Shown here in pieces: positions 35,432 to 43,543 of a stretch of 64,000 nt of DNA. Position numbers and translations under genes: made by a program. Numbering within the stretch: position 1 is the stretch's first letter; every line of letters starts with the position of its first letter. Source of the stretch: CAIWTU01 sp035686205 (GTDB taxonomy: Bacteria > Desulfobacterota > Desulfuromonadia > Geobacterales > Geobacteraceae); contig DASRZQ010000161.1 in assembly GCA_035686205.1 (NCBI GenBank), forward strand, positions 1 through 64,000, given 5' to 3'. A model generated the notes under the pieces. That model saw nothing but the letters and a program-made list of their open reading frames with translations. It had not been told where the DNA came from and did not search any database.

Positions 35432-37486
35432 ATGCCCAGAGATATCCCCGTGGGAAACGGCTCCCTTCTGATCTGTTTCGACGAGTTCTACCTGATCCGC
35501 GATCTCTATTTTCCCCACGTGGGCCAGGAAAATCACCTGGGCGGTAATTACTCCCGGTTCGGCGCCTGGGTTGACGGCAGGTTTTCCTGGATCGGCCCGG
35601 ATTGGGAGCGGGACCTGCGCTACGACGGCGATACGCTGGTAACCAGGGTAAGCCTTTACCACCGGGAACTGGCATTGCTGCTGAACTGCCGCGACGCGGT
35701 GGATTTCCACGAAAATATCTACATCCGTGAAATTTCAGTTGAGAACCTGTATCCCGGGAGGCGGGAGATTCGACTGTTTTTCTGCCATGATTTCGACATA
35801 TCCGGAAACAGCGTCGGGGATACGGCCGCGTTCGACCCGGAAACCGGGGGCATCATCCATTACAAGGGAAACCGTTATTTCCTTGCCAACGGCTGCGTCC
35901 CGGATACCGCCGGCTTATGGGAATTCGCCGTGGGACAAAAGGGAGTCAACGGAAAGGAAGGGACCTTTCGCGACGCGGAGGACGGTCATCTGTCCGGGAA
36001 TCCGATCGCCCAGGGTTCGGTGGATTCGGTTTTCTCACTCAGACTGCTTCTTGAAGGGATGTCCGGCGGGACGGCATACTACTGGCTGTCAGCGGCGGAG
36101 AACCGGCATTCCGTCATGCTGCTGGACTACCGGGTAAAAGGAAAAAGTCCCGCAAAGCTCATCACGCGAACCGCTGACTACTGGGGGCTTTGGGTCCGCA
36201 AGGAAACACCACCCATGGAATGGCTTCCGGGAAAAGTGGCTGACCTGTACCGCAAGAGCCTGCTCATTCTCACCACGCTGACTGACTGGCAGGGCGGGAT
36301 ACTGGCGGGCAACGACTCGGACGTGATCCAGTTCAACCGCGACACGTATTCCTACATCTGGCCGCGGGACGGCGCGCTGGCAGCCAACGCTCTCGACCTT
36401 GCGGGCTATCCCGCCCTCTCCCGCGATTTCTTCCGGTTCATTGCAAAAGCCATCGAACCGGAGGGCTACCTTCTTCACAAATACAACCCGGACGGCACTC
36501 CCGCATCGTCTTGGCATCCCTGGTTCGAAGACGGCCGCAGCCAGCTTCCGATCCAGGAGGATGAAACCGCCCTCGTCATCTGGGCGCTGTGGCATCATTT
36601 TGTCATCTGCAGGGACATAGAATTCATCAAGCCTCTTTACAAACCCCTGATAAAGAACGCTGCGGATTTCATGTGCCGCTACCGGGACCCGGAAACCGGC
36701 CTGCCGGACGCATCTTACGACCTTTGGGAGGAACGGAGGGGCATACCGGCATTCACCGTCGGGGCGGTATTCGGCGGGCTTACGGCGGCGTCCCTTTTCT
36801 GCACGGTGTTCGGTGATACGGAACGGGCCGACCGTTACCGCAGCTCGGCGGCCGAGATCAGGGACGCTACGAGCAGACATCTCTGGAGTGAGGAAATGGG
36901 GCGCTTCTGCAGGATGGCATACCGGGACGGTCAAGGAAAGCTCGCCCTGGACGTCGCCTGCGACTCAAGCATGTGGGGACTTTTCGCCTTCGGCCTGTTC
37001 GCGGCCGACGATCCGCGCATCATGGCCACAATGAACGTCTTGCGAAAGAAACTCCTGGTTCAGACGGAGGTCGGTGGAATGGCCAGGTATGAAAACGACA
37101 GTTATTACCGTGTAGACCCGCAACTGCCGGGCAATCCCTGGTTCATCTCGACGTTATGGCTGGCCGATCACCTCATGGCGACGGCCCGGAGCGAGGAAGA
37201 TATGTCGGCCGCCGCGGATATGCTTTCCTGGGCGGCACGATTCGCCCTTCCCTCCGGGGTGCTGGCCGAACAGCTCCATCCCTTCACGGGAAAGCCCCTT
37301 TCCGTCTCGCCCCTTGCATGGAGCCATGCGACATTCATCGCTTCGACCCAGCGGTTGATCCGCGGCCTGGGCAAACTCAAGATCTGTCCTGAATGCGGAT
37401 TGCCGATGATCGGCCGCAGGGAAGACTGGATAGAGAAGCTGTTCTCCAGGGAATGCAGCGATATTCACGGCATCTGCCGCGTCTGA
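35432..37486 (+). CDS. glycoside hydrolase family 15 (glucoamylase/trehalase-like)
   Basis: A 684-residue enzyme. The N-terminal beta-sandwich (about 1-260) is followed by the (alpha/alpha)6 barrel with RDTYSYIWPRDGALAANALDLAG. The general acid is in YDLWEERRGIPAFT and the second catalytic glutamate in LAEQLHPFTGKPLSVSPLAWSHA. GH15 enzymes release glucose from starch, glycogen or trehalose. No signal peptide is present, so it is probably cytoplasmic and acts on glycogen or maltodextrin. A C-terminal cysteine cluster (CPEC, then C-x5-C) is unusual for the family. The start follows GAGAGGAA. Confidence 0.93.
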   Translation: MPRDIPVGNGSLLICFDEFYLIRDLYFPHVGQENHLGGNYSRFGAWVDGRFSWIGPDWERDLRYDGDTLVTRVSLYHRELALLLNCRDAVDFHENIYIREISVENLYPGRREIRLFFCHDFDISGNSVGDTAAFDPETGGIIHYKGNRYFLANGCVPDTAGLWEFAVGQKGVNGKEGTFRDAEDGHLSGNPIAQGSVDSVFSLRLLLEGMSGGTAYYWLSAAENRHSVMLLDYRVKGKSPAKLITRTADYWGLWVRKETPPMEWLPGKVADLYRKSLLILTTLTDWQGGILAGNDSDVIQFNRDTYSYIWPRDGALAANALDLAGYPALSRDFFRFIAKAIEPEGYLLHKYNPDGTPASSWHPWFEDGRSQLPIQEDETALVIWALWHHFVICRDIEFIKPLYKPLIKNAADFMCRYRDPETGLPDASYDLWEERRGIPAFTVGAVFGGLTAASLFCTVFGDTERADRYRSSAAEIRDATSRHLWSEEMGRFCRMAYRDGQGKLALDVACDSSMWGLFAFGLFAADDPRIMATMNVLRKKLLVQTEVGGMARYENDSYYRVDPQLPGNPWFISTLWLADHLMATARSEEDMSAAADMLSWAARFALPSGVLAEQLHPFTGKPLSVSPLAWSHATFIASTQRLIRGLGKLKICPECGLPMIGRREDWIEKLFSRECSDIHGICRV

Positions 37487-37493
37487 CGGCCAA

Positions 37494-38237
37494 TCAGGAT
37501 ACCTCCACCCTGGCCTCGGGATTCATGGGGTTGGTGCGGACCGCGAGCGAGAAAAGATACGGATAGTCGTCCTTCAGGTGCTGCATGTAGTAGACCCATT
37601 GGCGGGTAAGGGTGAAAAATACTCTTTTTATGTCTCCGGCCAGATGTTCAAAGTCCAGTTCAGGCAATCCTTCCAGCCGCTGCCTTCCGTCGAGTTCTTC
37701 CGTCAGGTGAAAGACGGCCCAGAGCATGTCGGTGAAATCGTCATGCTCCAGCAGGTTCGGGTTTTCCATAAGCCCGAGCATGAAATCGCGCTTGTCGAGC
37801 AGGAATTTCTTCAACAGGGAGAGGTCGCCGAGGGAGCAATCGGCCCTGAATTCATAATCGCCCGGAAAACGCGCCGCCCTGTCGAAATCCGGTTTTGTCC
37901 ACTCCGGCCCTACCCTTAGACGCGCGGCAAGCTCGTCGCGTTTTACCAGGAAAATGGTAAAATCCCGCAACAGAATGGTGCCGACCTCGCTGAAAAAGAC
38001 CCCTATGACCATGTTCAGCTTCTGCCTGATGCCCAGTTTCTCCCTCTCCTTGAGCACCCGCTCGATAATCAGCGTAACCAGCAAAACATAAATTGGCAGG
38101 AAAGCCAGGTTTCCCAGAAACCCGGCGGCTATGTCGGAGGCTTTGCCGAAAACGAGATCTTCCACGCCATACAGAATTACCGACAAAATAAGCATGAGCC
38201 AGGCAAGATTCACCGTCTTGAGATAAAAATGCTTCAT
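37494..38237 (-). CDS. unrecognised membrane protein
   Basis: A 247-residue protein of no family I recognise. Two hydrophobic helices (about 8-30 and 38-60) are followed by a charged cytoplasmic-looking domain with aspartate- and leucine-rich helices (FDRAARFPGDYEFRADCSLGDL, LLKKFLLDKRDFMLGLMENPNLLEHDDFTDMLWAVFHLTEEL) and the end VYYMQHLKDDYPYLFSLAVRTNP. Similar uncharacterised two-helix proteins exist in environmental bacteria (recollection). It is convergent with the GH15 gene with only 7 bases between the stops. Confidence 0.75.
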   Translation of the reverse strand: MKHFYLKTVNLAWLMLILSVILYGVEDLVFGKASDIAAGFLGNLAFLPIYVLLVTLIIERVLKEREKLGIRQKLNMVIGVFFSEVGTILLRDFTIFLVKRDELAARLRVGPEWTKPDFDRAARFPGDYEFRADCSLGDLSLLKKFLLDKRDFMLGLMENPNLLEHDDFTDMLWAVFHLTEELDGRQRLEGLPELDFEHLAGDIKRVFFTLTRQWVYYMQHLKDDYPYLFSLAVRTNPMNPEARVEVS

Positions 38238-38356
38238 TTCATTTCCCCTTGTCCAATAATAAGCTTGGCGAAGAACATATCATTCCCGGACGGAATTGTG
38301 AAGCTCCCAATAGGCAAAGGTTTTAAACCTGTCGAGGCCGATTGGACAACTCCGGC

Positions 38357-38388
38357 AAAAAAACAGGCCGTCAATGGAAACGGCCTGT
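38357..38388 (-). terminator. rho-independent terminator after the cupredoxin gene
   Basis: On the minus strand ACAGGCCG, a 10-base loop, CGGCCTGT, then seven T (plus-strand A 38357-38363). It separates the cupredoxin gene from the membrane-protein gene. Confidence 0.85.
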
Positions 38389-38438
38389 CAATACCTCCGT
38401 TGTAACGATTTTTCCTTCATGAAAATCGCAGCGGCAAA

Positions 38439-38843
38439 TTATTCCGTGACCTCTAAAGTCCCCTCCATCCCTTTGTCACGATGCTTGTGGAAGCCCAGCA
38501 GACTTTTGTCGCAATAGAAGGAATACCGACCGGTCTTGTTCGGAGTGAAACGGATCACCTTGGGCTCAGTGTCCAGCGACTCTTTCACGTATACCCCGGC
38601 AATTGGCGCATCGATGACGATGTCGTGGGGCACGAAGCCGGGTTCCTTTCTCACCTTGAATTCCACCGGAACGTTCACCTTGACGATTATATGGTCAGGC
38701 TTGAAAAAATAGCTTCCTCCCAGGATATCGACGTGCTGCGCACCGTCGCTGCCGACGACGGCCTTGTAAGTCTCCCCGGCCCCCGCGGCGCTTGTCGCGA
38801 AAAAAACACCAGAAATGATAGCAACCAGCAGTATTTTTCTCAT
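38439..38843 (-). CDS. exported cupredoxin-like protein
   Basis: A 134-residue protein with signal peptide (MRKILLVAIISGVFFATSAAGAG) and a cupredoxin domain. Candidate copper ligands are H in VPHDIV, C in YSFYCDKS, H in LLGFHKHRDKG and M in KGMEGTL, matching the H-C-H-M spacing of type I or CuA-like sites. ATG 38843 lies 8 bases after GAGGAG; the upstream in-frame ATG at 38861 would spoil the signal. It may be a periplasmic electron carrier or copper carrier, perhaps for an oxidase. Confidence 0.88.
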   Translation of the reverse strand: MRKILLVAIISGVFFATSAAGAGETYKAVVGSDGAQHVDILGGSYFFKPDHIIVKVNVPVEFKVRKEPGFVPHDIVIDAPIAGVYVKESLDTEPKVIRFTPNKTGRYSFYCDKSLLGFHKHRDKGMEGTLEVTE

Positions 38844-38940
38844 CAGCCAAACTCCTCTCAAACAATTTAATTACTTCCCACGCCACTTATTGGTTTCCTT
38901 CTCCCCTTGAGCTATTGTGGCGGTGATTAAACATATCAAT

Positions 38941-38970
38941 CGTAGGGGCGACGCATGCGTCGCCCCTACG
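38941..38970. repeat. perfect 30-base palindrome
   Basis: CGTAGGGGCGACGCA followed directly by its exact reverse complement. No loop; a cruciform or protein site is possible. GTAGGGGCGA-type palindromes recur between genes in diverse bacteria (recollection). Confidence 0.9.
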
Positions 38971-39028
38971 TTGTGTCATGACATATTTAATTGCCGGAAC
39001 AATAATTACATGGTTAAATAAATGTGAT

Positions 39029-39098
39029 GTCATCTCGAACAAAGGGATAGATCCTGAAGGGAGCGCCCCCCGGATTTCTCTCCTCGTTCGAAATGACA
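39029..39098. repeat. 70-base inverted repeat (TGTCAT(C/T)TCGAAC family)
   Basis: Left arm 39029-39054, TGTCATCTCGAACAAAGGGA then TAGATCC, and right arm 39072-39098, the near reverse complement ending CGTTCGAAATGACA. The loop is about 17 bases. It is the type of intergenic stem-loop known from many bacterial genomes, unrelated to the genes around it. Confidence 0.8.
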
Positions 39099-39169
39099 AA
39101 ATTTCTGGAGAAATCAAAACAAGCCATCGTAAAGTAATTTATGTACTCAGCGAAGGCAGCACGGGTTAC

Positions 39170-39676
39170 TCATCTTTTCCTTATCAGTTTCATAATCTCC
39201 CTCATGAATGCCGGGATATCCGATGGCTGCCTCGAAGTAACCAGGTTACCGTCAACCACTACCTCACTGTCTTCGTACAAAGCGCCCGTTTCTTTCATTT
39301 CCGTCGCCACTGATTTATAACACGTCGCACGCTTTCCCCTCAGCAGACCGGCTGTTATGAGGGTTTGGGGTCCGTGGCAGATGGCGGCCACCGGTTTGCC
39401 GTCATTGAAGAAGCTCCTTGCGATTTCTAATGCCGCCTGCTCTTTCCTGATGGCTTCCGGCGCTTTCCCGCCAGGAAGCAGCAGCAAGTCGTATCCGGCG
39501 GGGTCCACCTCCCCTAGCGTTTTTCCGGCCTCTATCTCGTAGCCGTGCTTCCCTTTTATCTTCCCTTTGCTCATCGATGCGATATCGACCTTAAATCCTT
39601 CTTCGAGAAATCTGTAATACGGGACGAAGAATTCGGAGTCTTCGAAATTATCAGCGGTTACAACAAGTACTTTCAT
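39170..39676 (-). CDS. DJ-1/PfpI-family protein (protease or glyoxalase-like)
   Basis: A 168-residue protein. The nucleophile elbow is AAICHGPQTLITAG (Cys then His), and the family acid is in ADNFEDSEF near the N-terminus. Also EVVVDGNLVTSRQPSDIPAFMREI at the C-terminus. The set matches PfpI intracellular proteases/deglycases. ATG 39676 is the first that gives a full Rossmann start (MKVLVVTADNFED); the longer frame upstream is not supported. Function in stress or glycation repair is typical but unproven. Confidence 0.9.
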   Translation of the reverse strand: MKVLVVTADNFEDSEFFVPYYRFLEEGFKVDIASMSKGKIKGKHGYEIEAGKTLGEVDPAGYDLLLLPGGKAPEAIRKEQAALEIARSFFNDGKPVAAICHGPQTLITAGLLRGKRATCYKSVATEMKETGALYEDSEVVVDGNLVTSRQPSDIPAFMREIMKLIRKR

Positions 39677-40001
39677 ATCATGATCCCCTTTCATTCCGGC
39701 AGTCTTCAGCTTGGACCATGCCGCAGTGCTATCCGGCGGGAATTCCTCAAGACGGCCGTTTATCGAGGCCGGGCAGTCACCGACCCTTTTCACTTGAATC
39801 CAGTTAAAGATTACCACTCGAGACTGATTAGTTCAAACATTCGGAAAACAGCCTGGGAAAAGGAAATTTTGCGTTCAGTCAAATGAATTTCAGATAGCTT
39901 TTCTTCTGTGGCGGATATATCCGAGCAATTTCAGAAAAAAGAAGATACAATTAAGAAAACAACTGATTCCCCCGCTGGCTCGGGGATACCGGGAGATAAT
40001 T

Positions 40002-40247
40002 ATGACATTTGGAGATATCCTTGCGCAGGTAATATCAGAGGTAACCGGCAGGCCCAAAGAAAAAATAATCGAAATTGTAAATGCCGTTGAAAAGGCGTTT
40101 CCGGGGAAACAGAGGCTGGAAGAGGAAGTGCCGGATGACAAGGCGGAGTTGCTGCTTAACGAACTCCGCAAGGAAAAACCCGCTATCCTCGCCCAGTTGA
40201 TGGAATACGAAATGATGGCGGACGACGACCGCGGCGGAAACGCCTGA
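40002..40247 (+). CDS. small hypothetical protein
   Basis: An 81-residue acidic, helix-rich protein of no family I recognise (MTFGDILAQVISEVTGRPKE..., later LLNELRKEKPAILAQLMEYEMMADDD). GGGAGA precedes the ATG. No membrane segment, no cysteines. It stands between the DJ-1 and DUF503 genes and is not clearly in an operon. Confidence 0.65.
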   Translation: MTFGDILAQVISEVTGRPKEKIIEIVNAVEKAFPGKQRLEEEVPDDKAELLLNELRKEKPAILAQLMEYEMMADDDRGGNA

Positions 40248-40310
40248 CCGGCTGCCTGTTCGAAAGACAGTTCACATGTCCGGGACATTGCGCCGGACCT
40301 TTGCCGGACG

Positions 40311-40592
40311 CTATCTTTCTTCGATGAGGACATCGACGATATCGACATCAGGCCTTTCCTCGACCAGCCATTCTTCCAGTTTCTCCAGAACTTGCCGTGC
40401 CTTGACGGCGTCTTTGTTCACCGTCACGAAGGCAAGCTGGGCCGAGCCGTGAACATCATGCAGGTCCACTTCGGCGGACGCGACGTTGAAATTGTTTCGA
40501 GCCCGCGCCAGGATACTCTTCACTATACCGCGTTTGCCTTTCAGCGAATTGGTCGGGAGGTGGAGATGAAACCGAGCGGAATAAACATGCAT
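40311..40592 (-). CDS. DUF503 (YlxP-like) family protein
   Basis: A 93-residue protein with the family pattern: LHLPTNSLKGKRGIVKSILARARNNFNVASAEVDLHDVHGSAQLAFVTVN. These small ferredoxin-fold proteins are often encoded next to ribosome-maturation genes, but here the gene stands alone. GGAGGAGGA precedes the ATG. Role unknown. Confidence 0.88.
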   Translation of the reverse strand: MHVYSARFHLHLPTNSLKGKRGIVKSILARARNNFNVASAEVDLHDVHGSAQLAFVTVNKDAVKARQVLEKLEEWLVEERPDVDIVDVLIEER

Positions 40593-40642
40593 TAAAATCC
40601 TCCTCCAATCAGATAACCGCCGAACTTTAACCTAATAAGGCA

Positions 40643-40776
40643 TTTTCTCGCAAAGACGCCAAGAACGCCAAGCAAAATCTAATAGTTACCAGATAGTGCA
40701 TTCACCAAATCGTTTTAGACCACGACGCTTATATGCATATGATTTCCTTTGCGGTCTTAGCGGCTTTGCTTGAGTA
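40643..40776. repeat. dispersed long inverted repeat (CGCAAAGACGC family), copy 2
   Basis: Left arm from 40643 (TTTTCTCGCAAAGACGCCAA, then GAACGCCAAG) and right arm 40741-40776 (GATTTCCTTTGCGGTCTTAG, then CGGCTTTGCTTGAGTA) pair as an imperfect inverted repeat. The middle is about 65 bases. Same family as the element at 35204-35336; the right arm ends 17 bases before the asnS stop. Confidence 0.72.
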
Positions 40777-40792
40777 CACGAGGTTTTCAGGG

Positions 40793-42178
40793 TTAAAATT
40801 CCGCGTGCCCGGGCGTCCGGGGAAACGGTATCACGTCCCTGATATTTTCCATGCCGGTCAGATACATGATCATCCTCTCGAAGCCCAGCCCGAAACCTGC
40901 GTGGGAACAAGAACCCCAGCGCCTGGAGTCGAGGTACCACCAGAGCCCGTCCGGCCTGACCCCCATTTCTACCATGCGCCGCTGAAGCAGGTCGAGGCGC
41001 TCTTCCCTCTGGCTGCCGCCGATTATCTCGCCCACCTTCGGCACCAGCATGTCCATTGCCGCGACCGTGCGGCCGTCGTCATTCTGCCGCATGTAAAACG
41101 CCTTGATATCCCTCGGGTAGTTGATCACGAATACCGGCCCGCCAACCACGTTCTCGGTAAGATATCTTTCATGCTCCGTCTGCAGGTCGAGGCCCCATTC
41201 CGCCGGATACTGGAAATTCACGGGCGCTTTTTTCAGCCGCTCGACGGCTTCCGTGTAGTCCATCACGGCAAAGGAGGCATCCGCTATGCTTTCAAGCCTT
41301 GCCAGGAGGCCTTTGTCGACGTGTTCATTGAAAAACCCCAGATCTTCCCTGCAATGTTCGAGTGCATGACGGCACAGGTATTTGAAAAAGTCCTCGGCAA
41401 GCTCCGCGTCTGCAATCAGGTCGGCAAAGGCCATCTCCGGCTCGATCATCCAGAATTCCGCCACGTGGCGGGCGGTATTGGAGTTTTCGGCGCGGAAAGT
41501 CGGGCCGAAAGTGTAGATATCCGAAAACGCCAGCGCGAACAGCTCCCCCTCCAGCTGCCCGCTGACGGTTAGCCCCGTGGTCTGGCCGAAAAAATCGGCC
41601 GAATAATCAACATGCCCGTCATTGCGGGGCGGACTTTCCAAATCAAGCGTAGTAACGCGGAACATCTCTCCCGCGCCTTCACAGTCGTTTGCGGTAATGA
41701 TCGGAGTGTGGACATAGAGAAAGCCGCGTTCGCCGAAAAACCGGTGGATGGCCTGGGCAAGCGAGGAGCGCAGCCTGTATACCGCTCCGAACGTGTTCGT
41801 ACGCGGGCGAAGATGGGCGATTGTCCTGAGATATTCGAAGGAATGGCGTTTTTTCTGCAGCGGGTAAGATTCGTCGCTCTGCCCGATAATTGAAAGTTCG
41901 ATGGCATGCATCTCATATTTCTGCCCGGCGGCCGGCGATACCTTCAGCAGGCCCCTGACCGCGACCGCGCTGCCCGTCCCCAGCCCGCAAACTTCCTCAT
42001 AGTTCGGAACGGACGGTTCCACGACGACCTGCAGGTTCGCCATGCAAGAGCCGTCGTTCAATGCCAGAAATGTGACATTCTTGCCCACCCGGACCGTACG
42101 GATCCAGCCTTTTGCCGTTATCTCGCCGCCTGCGCTTTCTTTAGCAAGGATTTCCCTTATTCTCACTCGACCGGTCAT
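40793..42178 (-). CDS. asnS: asparaginyl-tRNA synthetase
   Basis: A 461-residue class II synthetase. N-terminal OB-fold anticodon-binding domain (AKGWIRTVRVGKNVTFLALNDGSCMANLQVVV), motif 2-like FGPTFRAENSNTARHVAEFWMIEPEMAFADL, motif 3 GFGLGFERMIMYLTGMENIRDVIPFPRTPGHAEF. The AEF ending and the REN/RAENS signature mark AsnRS rather than AspRS. Complete length. It makes Asn-tRNA directly, so this organism does not rely only on the amidotransferase route. Confidence 0.97.
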   Translation of the reverse strand: MTGRVRIREILAKESAGGEITAKGWIRTVRVGKNVTFLALNDGSCMANLQVVVEPSVPNYEEVCGLGTGSAVAVRGLLKVSPAAGQKYEMHAIELSIIGQSDESYPLQKKRHSFEYLRTIAHLRPRTNTFGAVYRLRSSLAQAIHRFFGERGFLYVHTPIITANDCEGAGEMFRVTTLDLESPPRNDGHVDYSADFFGQTTGLTVSGQLEGELFALAFSDIYTFGPTFRAENSNTARHVAEFWMIEPEMAFADLIADAELAEDFFKYLCRHALEHCREDLGFFNEHVDKGLLARLESIADASFAVMDYTEAVERLKKAPVNFQYPAEWGLDLQTEHERYLTENVVGGPVFVINYPRDIKAFYMRQNDDGRTVAAMDMLVPKVGEIIGGSQREERLDLLQRRMVEMGVRPDGLWWYLDSRRWGSCSHAGFGLGFERMIMYLTGMENIRDVIPFPRTPGHAEF

Positions 42179-42337
42179 TTATGTCTCCATGTCTCGATTT
42201 GCATGTCCTGTAACAGTATATACAATCGAATGGGAGCTGCACAATCTCTTATTGGATTATGTCGCAAAAACGAATCCCGACAAATTAGATTTTGACCTCG
42301 GAAATCCGTTAGGTTATATTCGTTTGGGGTGAAAATA

Positions 42338-42718
42338 ATGAAAAAATATTTCTGTCTTGCATTGTTGATATTTCTTTCCGCATCATTTGCTCCTCCAGGC
42401 GCGCACGCAGCCGCGCAATTCGGCGGTGTGGGCATCGACGGGGCTCCGCTGCCGAACGGAGAGATACTGGTCCGGCAACTGGTGGCGGGCGGACCGGCGG
42501 ACATGGCCGGAATACGGAATGGCGACATAATCACGGCCATAGACGGCAGGCCGACAAAGGGAAGCAATTTCAGGGAAATGGTTGATAAAAAGTTGCGCGG
42601 AAGAGTGGGAACCAAGGTAAGGCTGACCGTCCAGAGGTCCGGCCAGACGAGGCTCCTTCAGTTCACGCTGGTCAGGAGAGAGCTTATAGTCCGGGGCGGC
42701 CAAGGCATGAACCGGTGA
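42338..42718 (+). CDS. exported PDZ-domain protein
   Basis: A 126-residue protein with signal peptide (MKKYFCLALLIFLSASFAPPGAHAA) and one PDZ domain (ILVRQLVAGGPADMAGIRNGDIITAIDGRPTKG...). No protease domain is attached. A GTG 3 codons upstream is also in frame; the ATG after GGGGTG is chosen. Possibly a periplasmic adaptor for peptide or protein C-termini. Confidence 0.82.
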   Translation: MKKYFCLALLIFLSASFAPPGAHAAAQFGGVGIDGAPLPNGEILVRQLVAGGPADMAGIRNGDIITAIDGRPTKGSNFREMVDKKLRGRVGTKVRLTVQRSGQTRLLQFTLVRRELIVRGGQGMNR

Positions 42719-42724
42719 CAATTC

Positions 42725-43489
42725 ATGTGCCTGATACTTTTCGCATATAAAGCGCATCCGCAATATCCGTTCGTCCTTGCCGCAAACCGCGACGAGTTTT
42801 ACGACCGGCCCACCGCCCCTGCCGCCTTCCGGGACAAGGCGCCGCATGTGCTTGCCGGCCGCGATCTGCGCTGCGGCGGTACATGGCTCGGGGTATCGAA
42901 GAAAGGGAAAATCGCCGCGCTGGCGAACCACCGGGAAATGGAAAGCGTCCGCTCCGATGCGCCGTCCCGCGGTTCTTTGGTGACGGATTTTCTGGTGGAT
43001 GACACTTCGGCGGACAAATACCTGGAAACGCTGAAACGGACGGGAAGTCTCTACAACGGTTTCAGCCTTGTTTTCGGTGATTTGCGACGGTTGTGCTACT
43101 ATTCCAACAAAACAGGCACGTCACGGGACATTCAGGAAGGATTTCACGGGCAGAGCAATCATCTGCTGGACACGCCATGGCCGAAAGTCGAGCGGGGCAT
43201 GGAAGCCCTGCGACGGGTTCTCTCAACAGGGCTCAAACCATCAGCCGAAGAACTGTTTGCCCTGCTGGCCGACAAAACCAGGGCGGCAGACAATCTTCTG
43301 CCGGATACAGGCGTGGGGATAGAAAACGAGCGGATATTGTCGTCGATCTTCGTCAGCGGTCCCCATTACGGAACCCGTTCTTCCACGGTAGTTCTTATCG
43401 ATACGGAAAATAATCTGACCTTCGTCGAACGCACTTACAACGGGAATCCGGACCAATACGCAACCGTTGAATACAGATTCAAGATTTAA
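42725..43489 (+). CDS. NRDE-family (TANGO2-like) protein
   Basis: A 254-residue protein starting MCLILFAYKAHPQYPFVLAANRDEFYDRPT, with the catalytic-looking Cys2 and the NRDE motif that define the family, and the central LAGRDLRCGGTWLGVSKKGKIAALANHR. An Ntn-hydrolase-like fold is expected, with Cys2 as nucleophile. The eukaryotic relative TANGO2 is linked to heme/lipid homeostasis; bacterial function is open. Follows the PDZ gene by 6 bases. Confidence 0.92.
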   Translation: MCLILFAYKAHPQYPFVLAANRDEFYDRPTAPAAFRDKAPHVLAGRDLRCGGTWLGVSKKGKIAALANHREMESVRSDAPSRGSLVTDFLVDDTSADKYLETLKRTGSLYNGFSLVFGDLRRLCYYSNKTGTSRDIQEGFHGQSNHLLDTPWPKVERGMEALRRVLSTGLKPSAEELFALLADKTRAADNLLPDTGVGIENERILSSIFVSGPHYGTRSSTVVLIDTENNLTFVERTYNGNPDQYATVEYRFKI

Positions 43490-43543
43490 CCTGAAAGCTT
43501 CTGCCACAGAGCTCTGTGTCCCTATGTTGAACCTCCAGCCGCG

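Larger units (their letters stand above)
38844..39169. other. intergenic region occupied by two palindromic repeats
   Basis: About 326 bases without a gene. It contains the 30-base perfect palindrome at 38941-38970 and the 70-base inverted repeat at 39029-39098. Confidence 0.6.
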
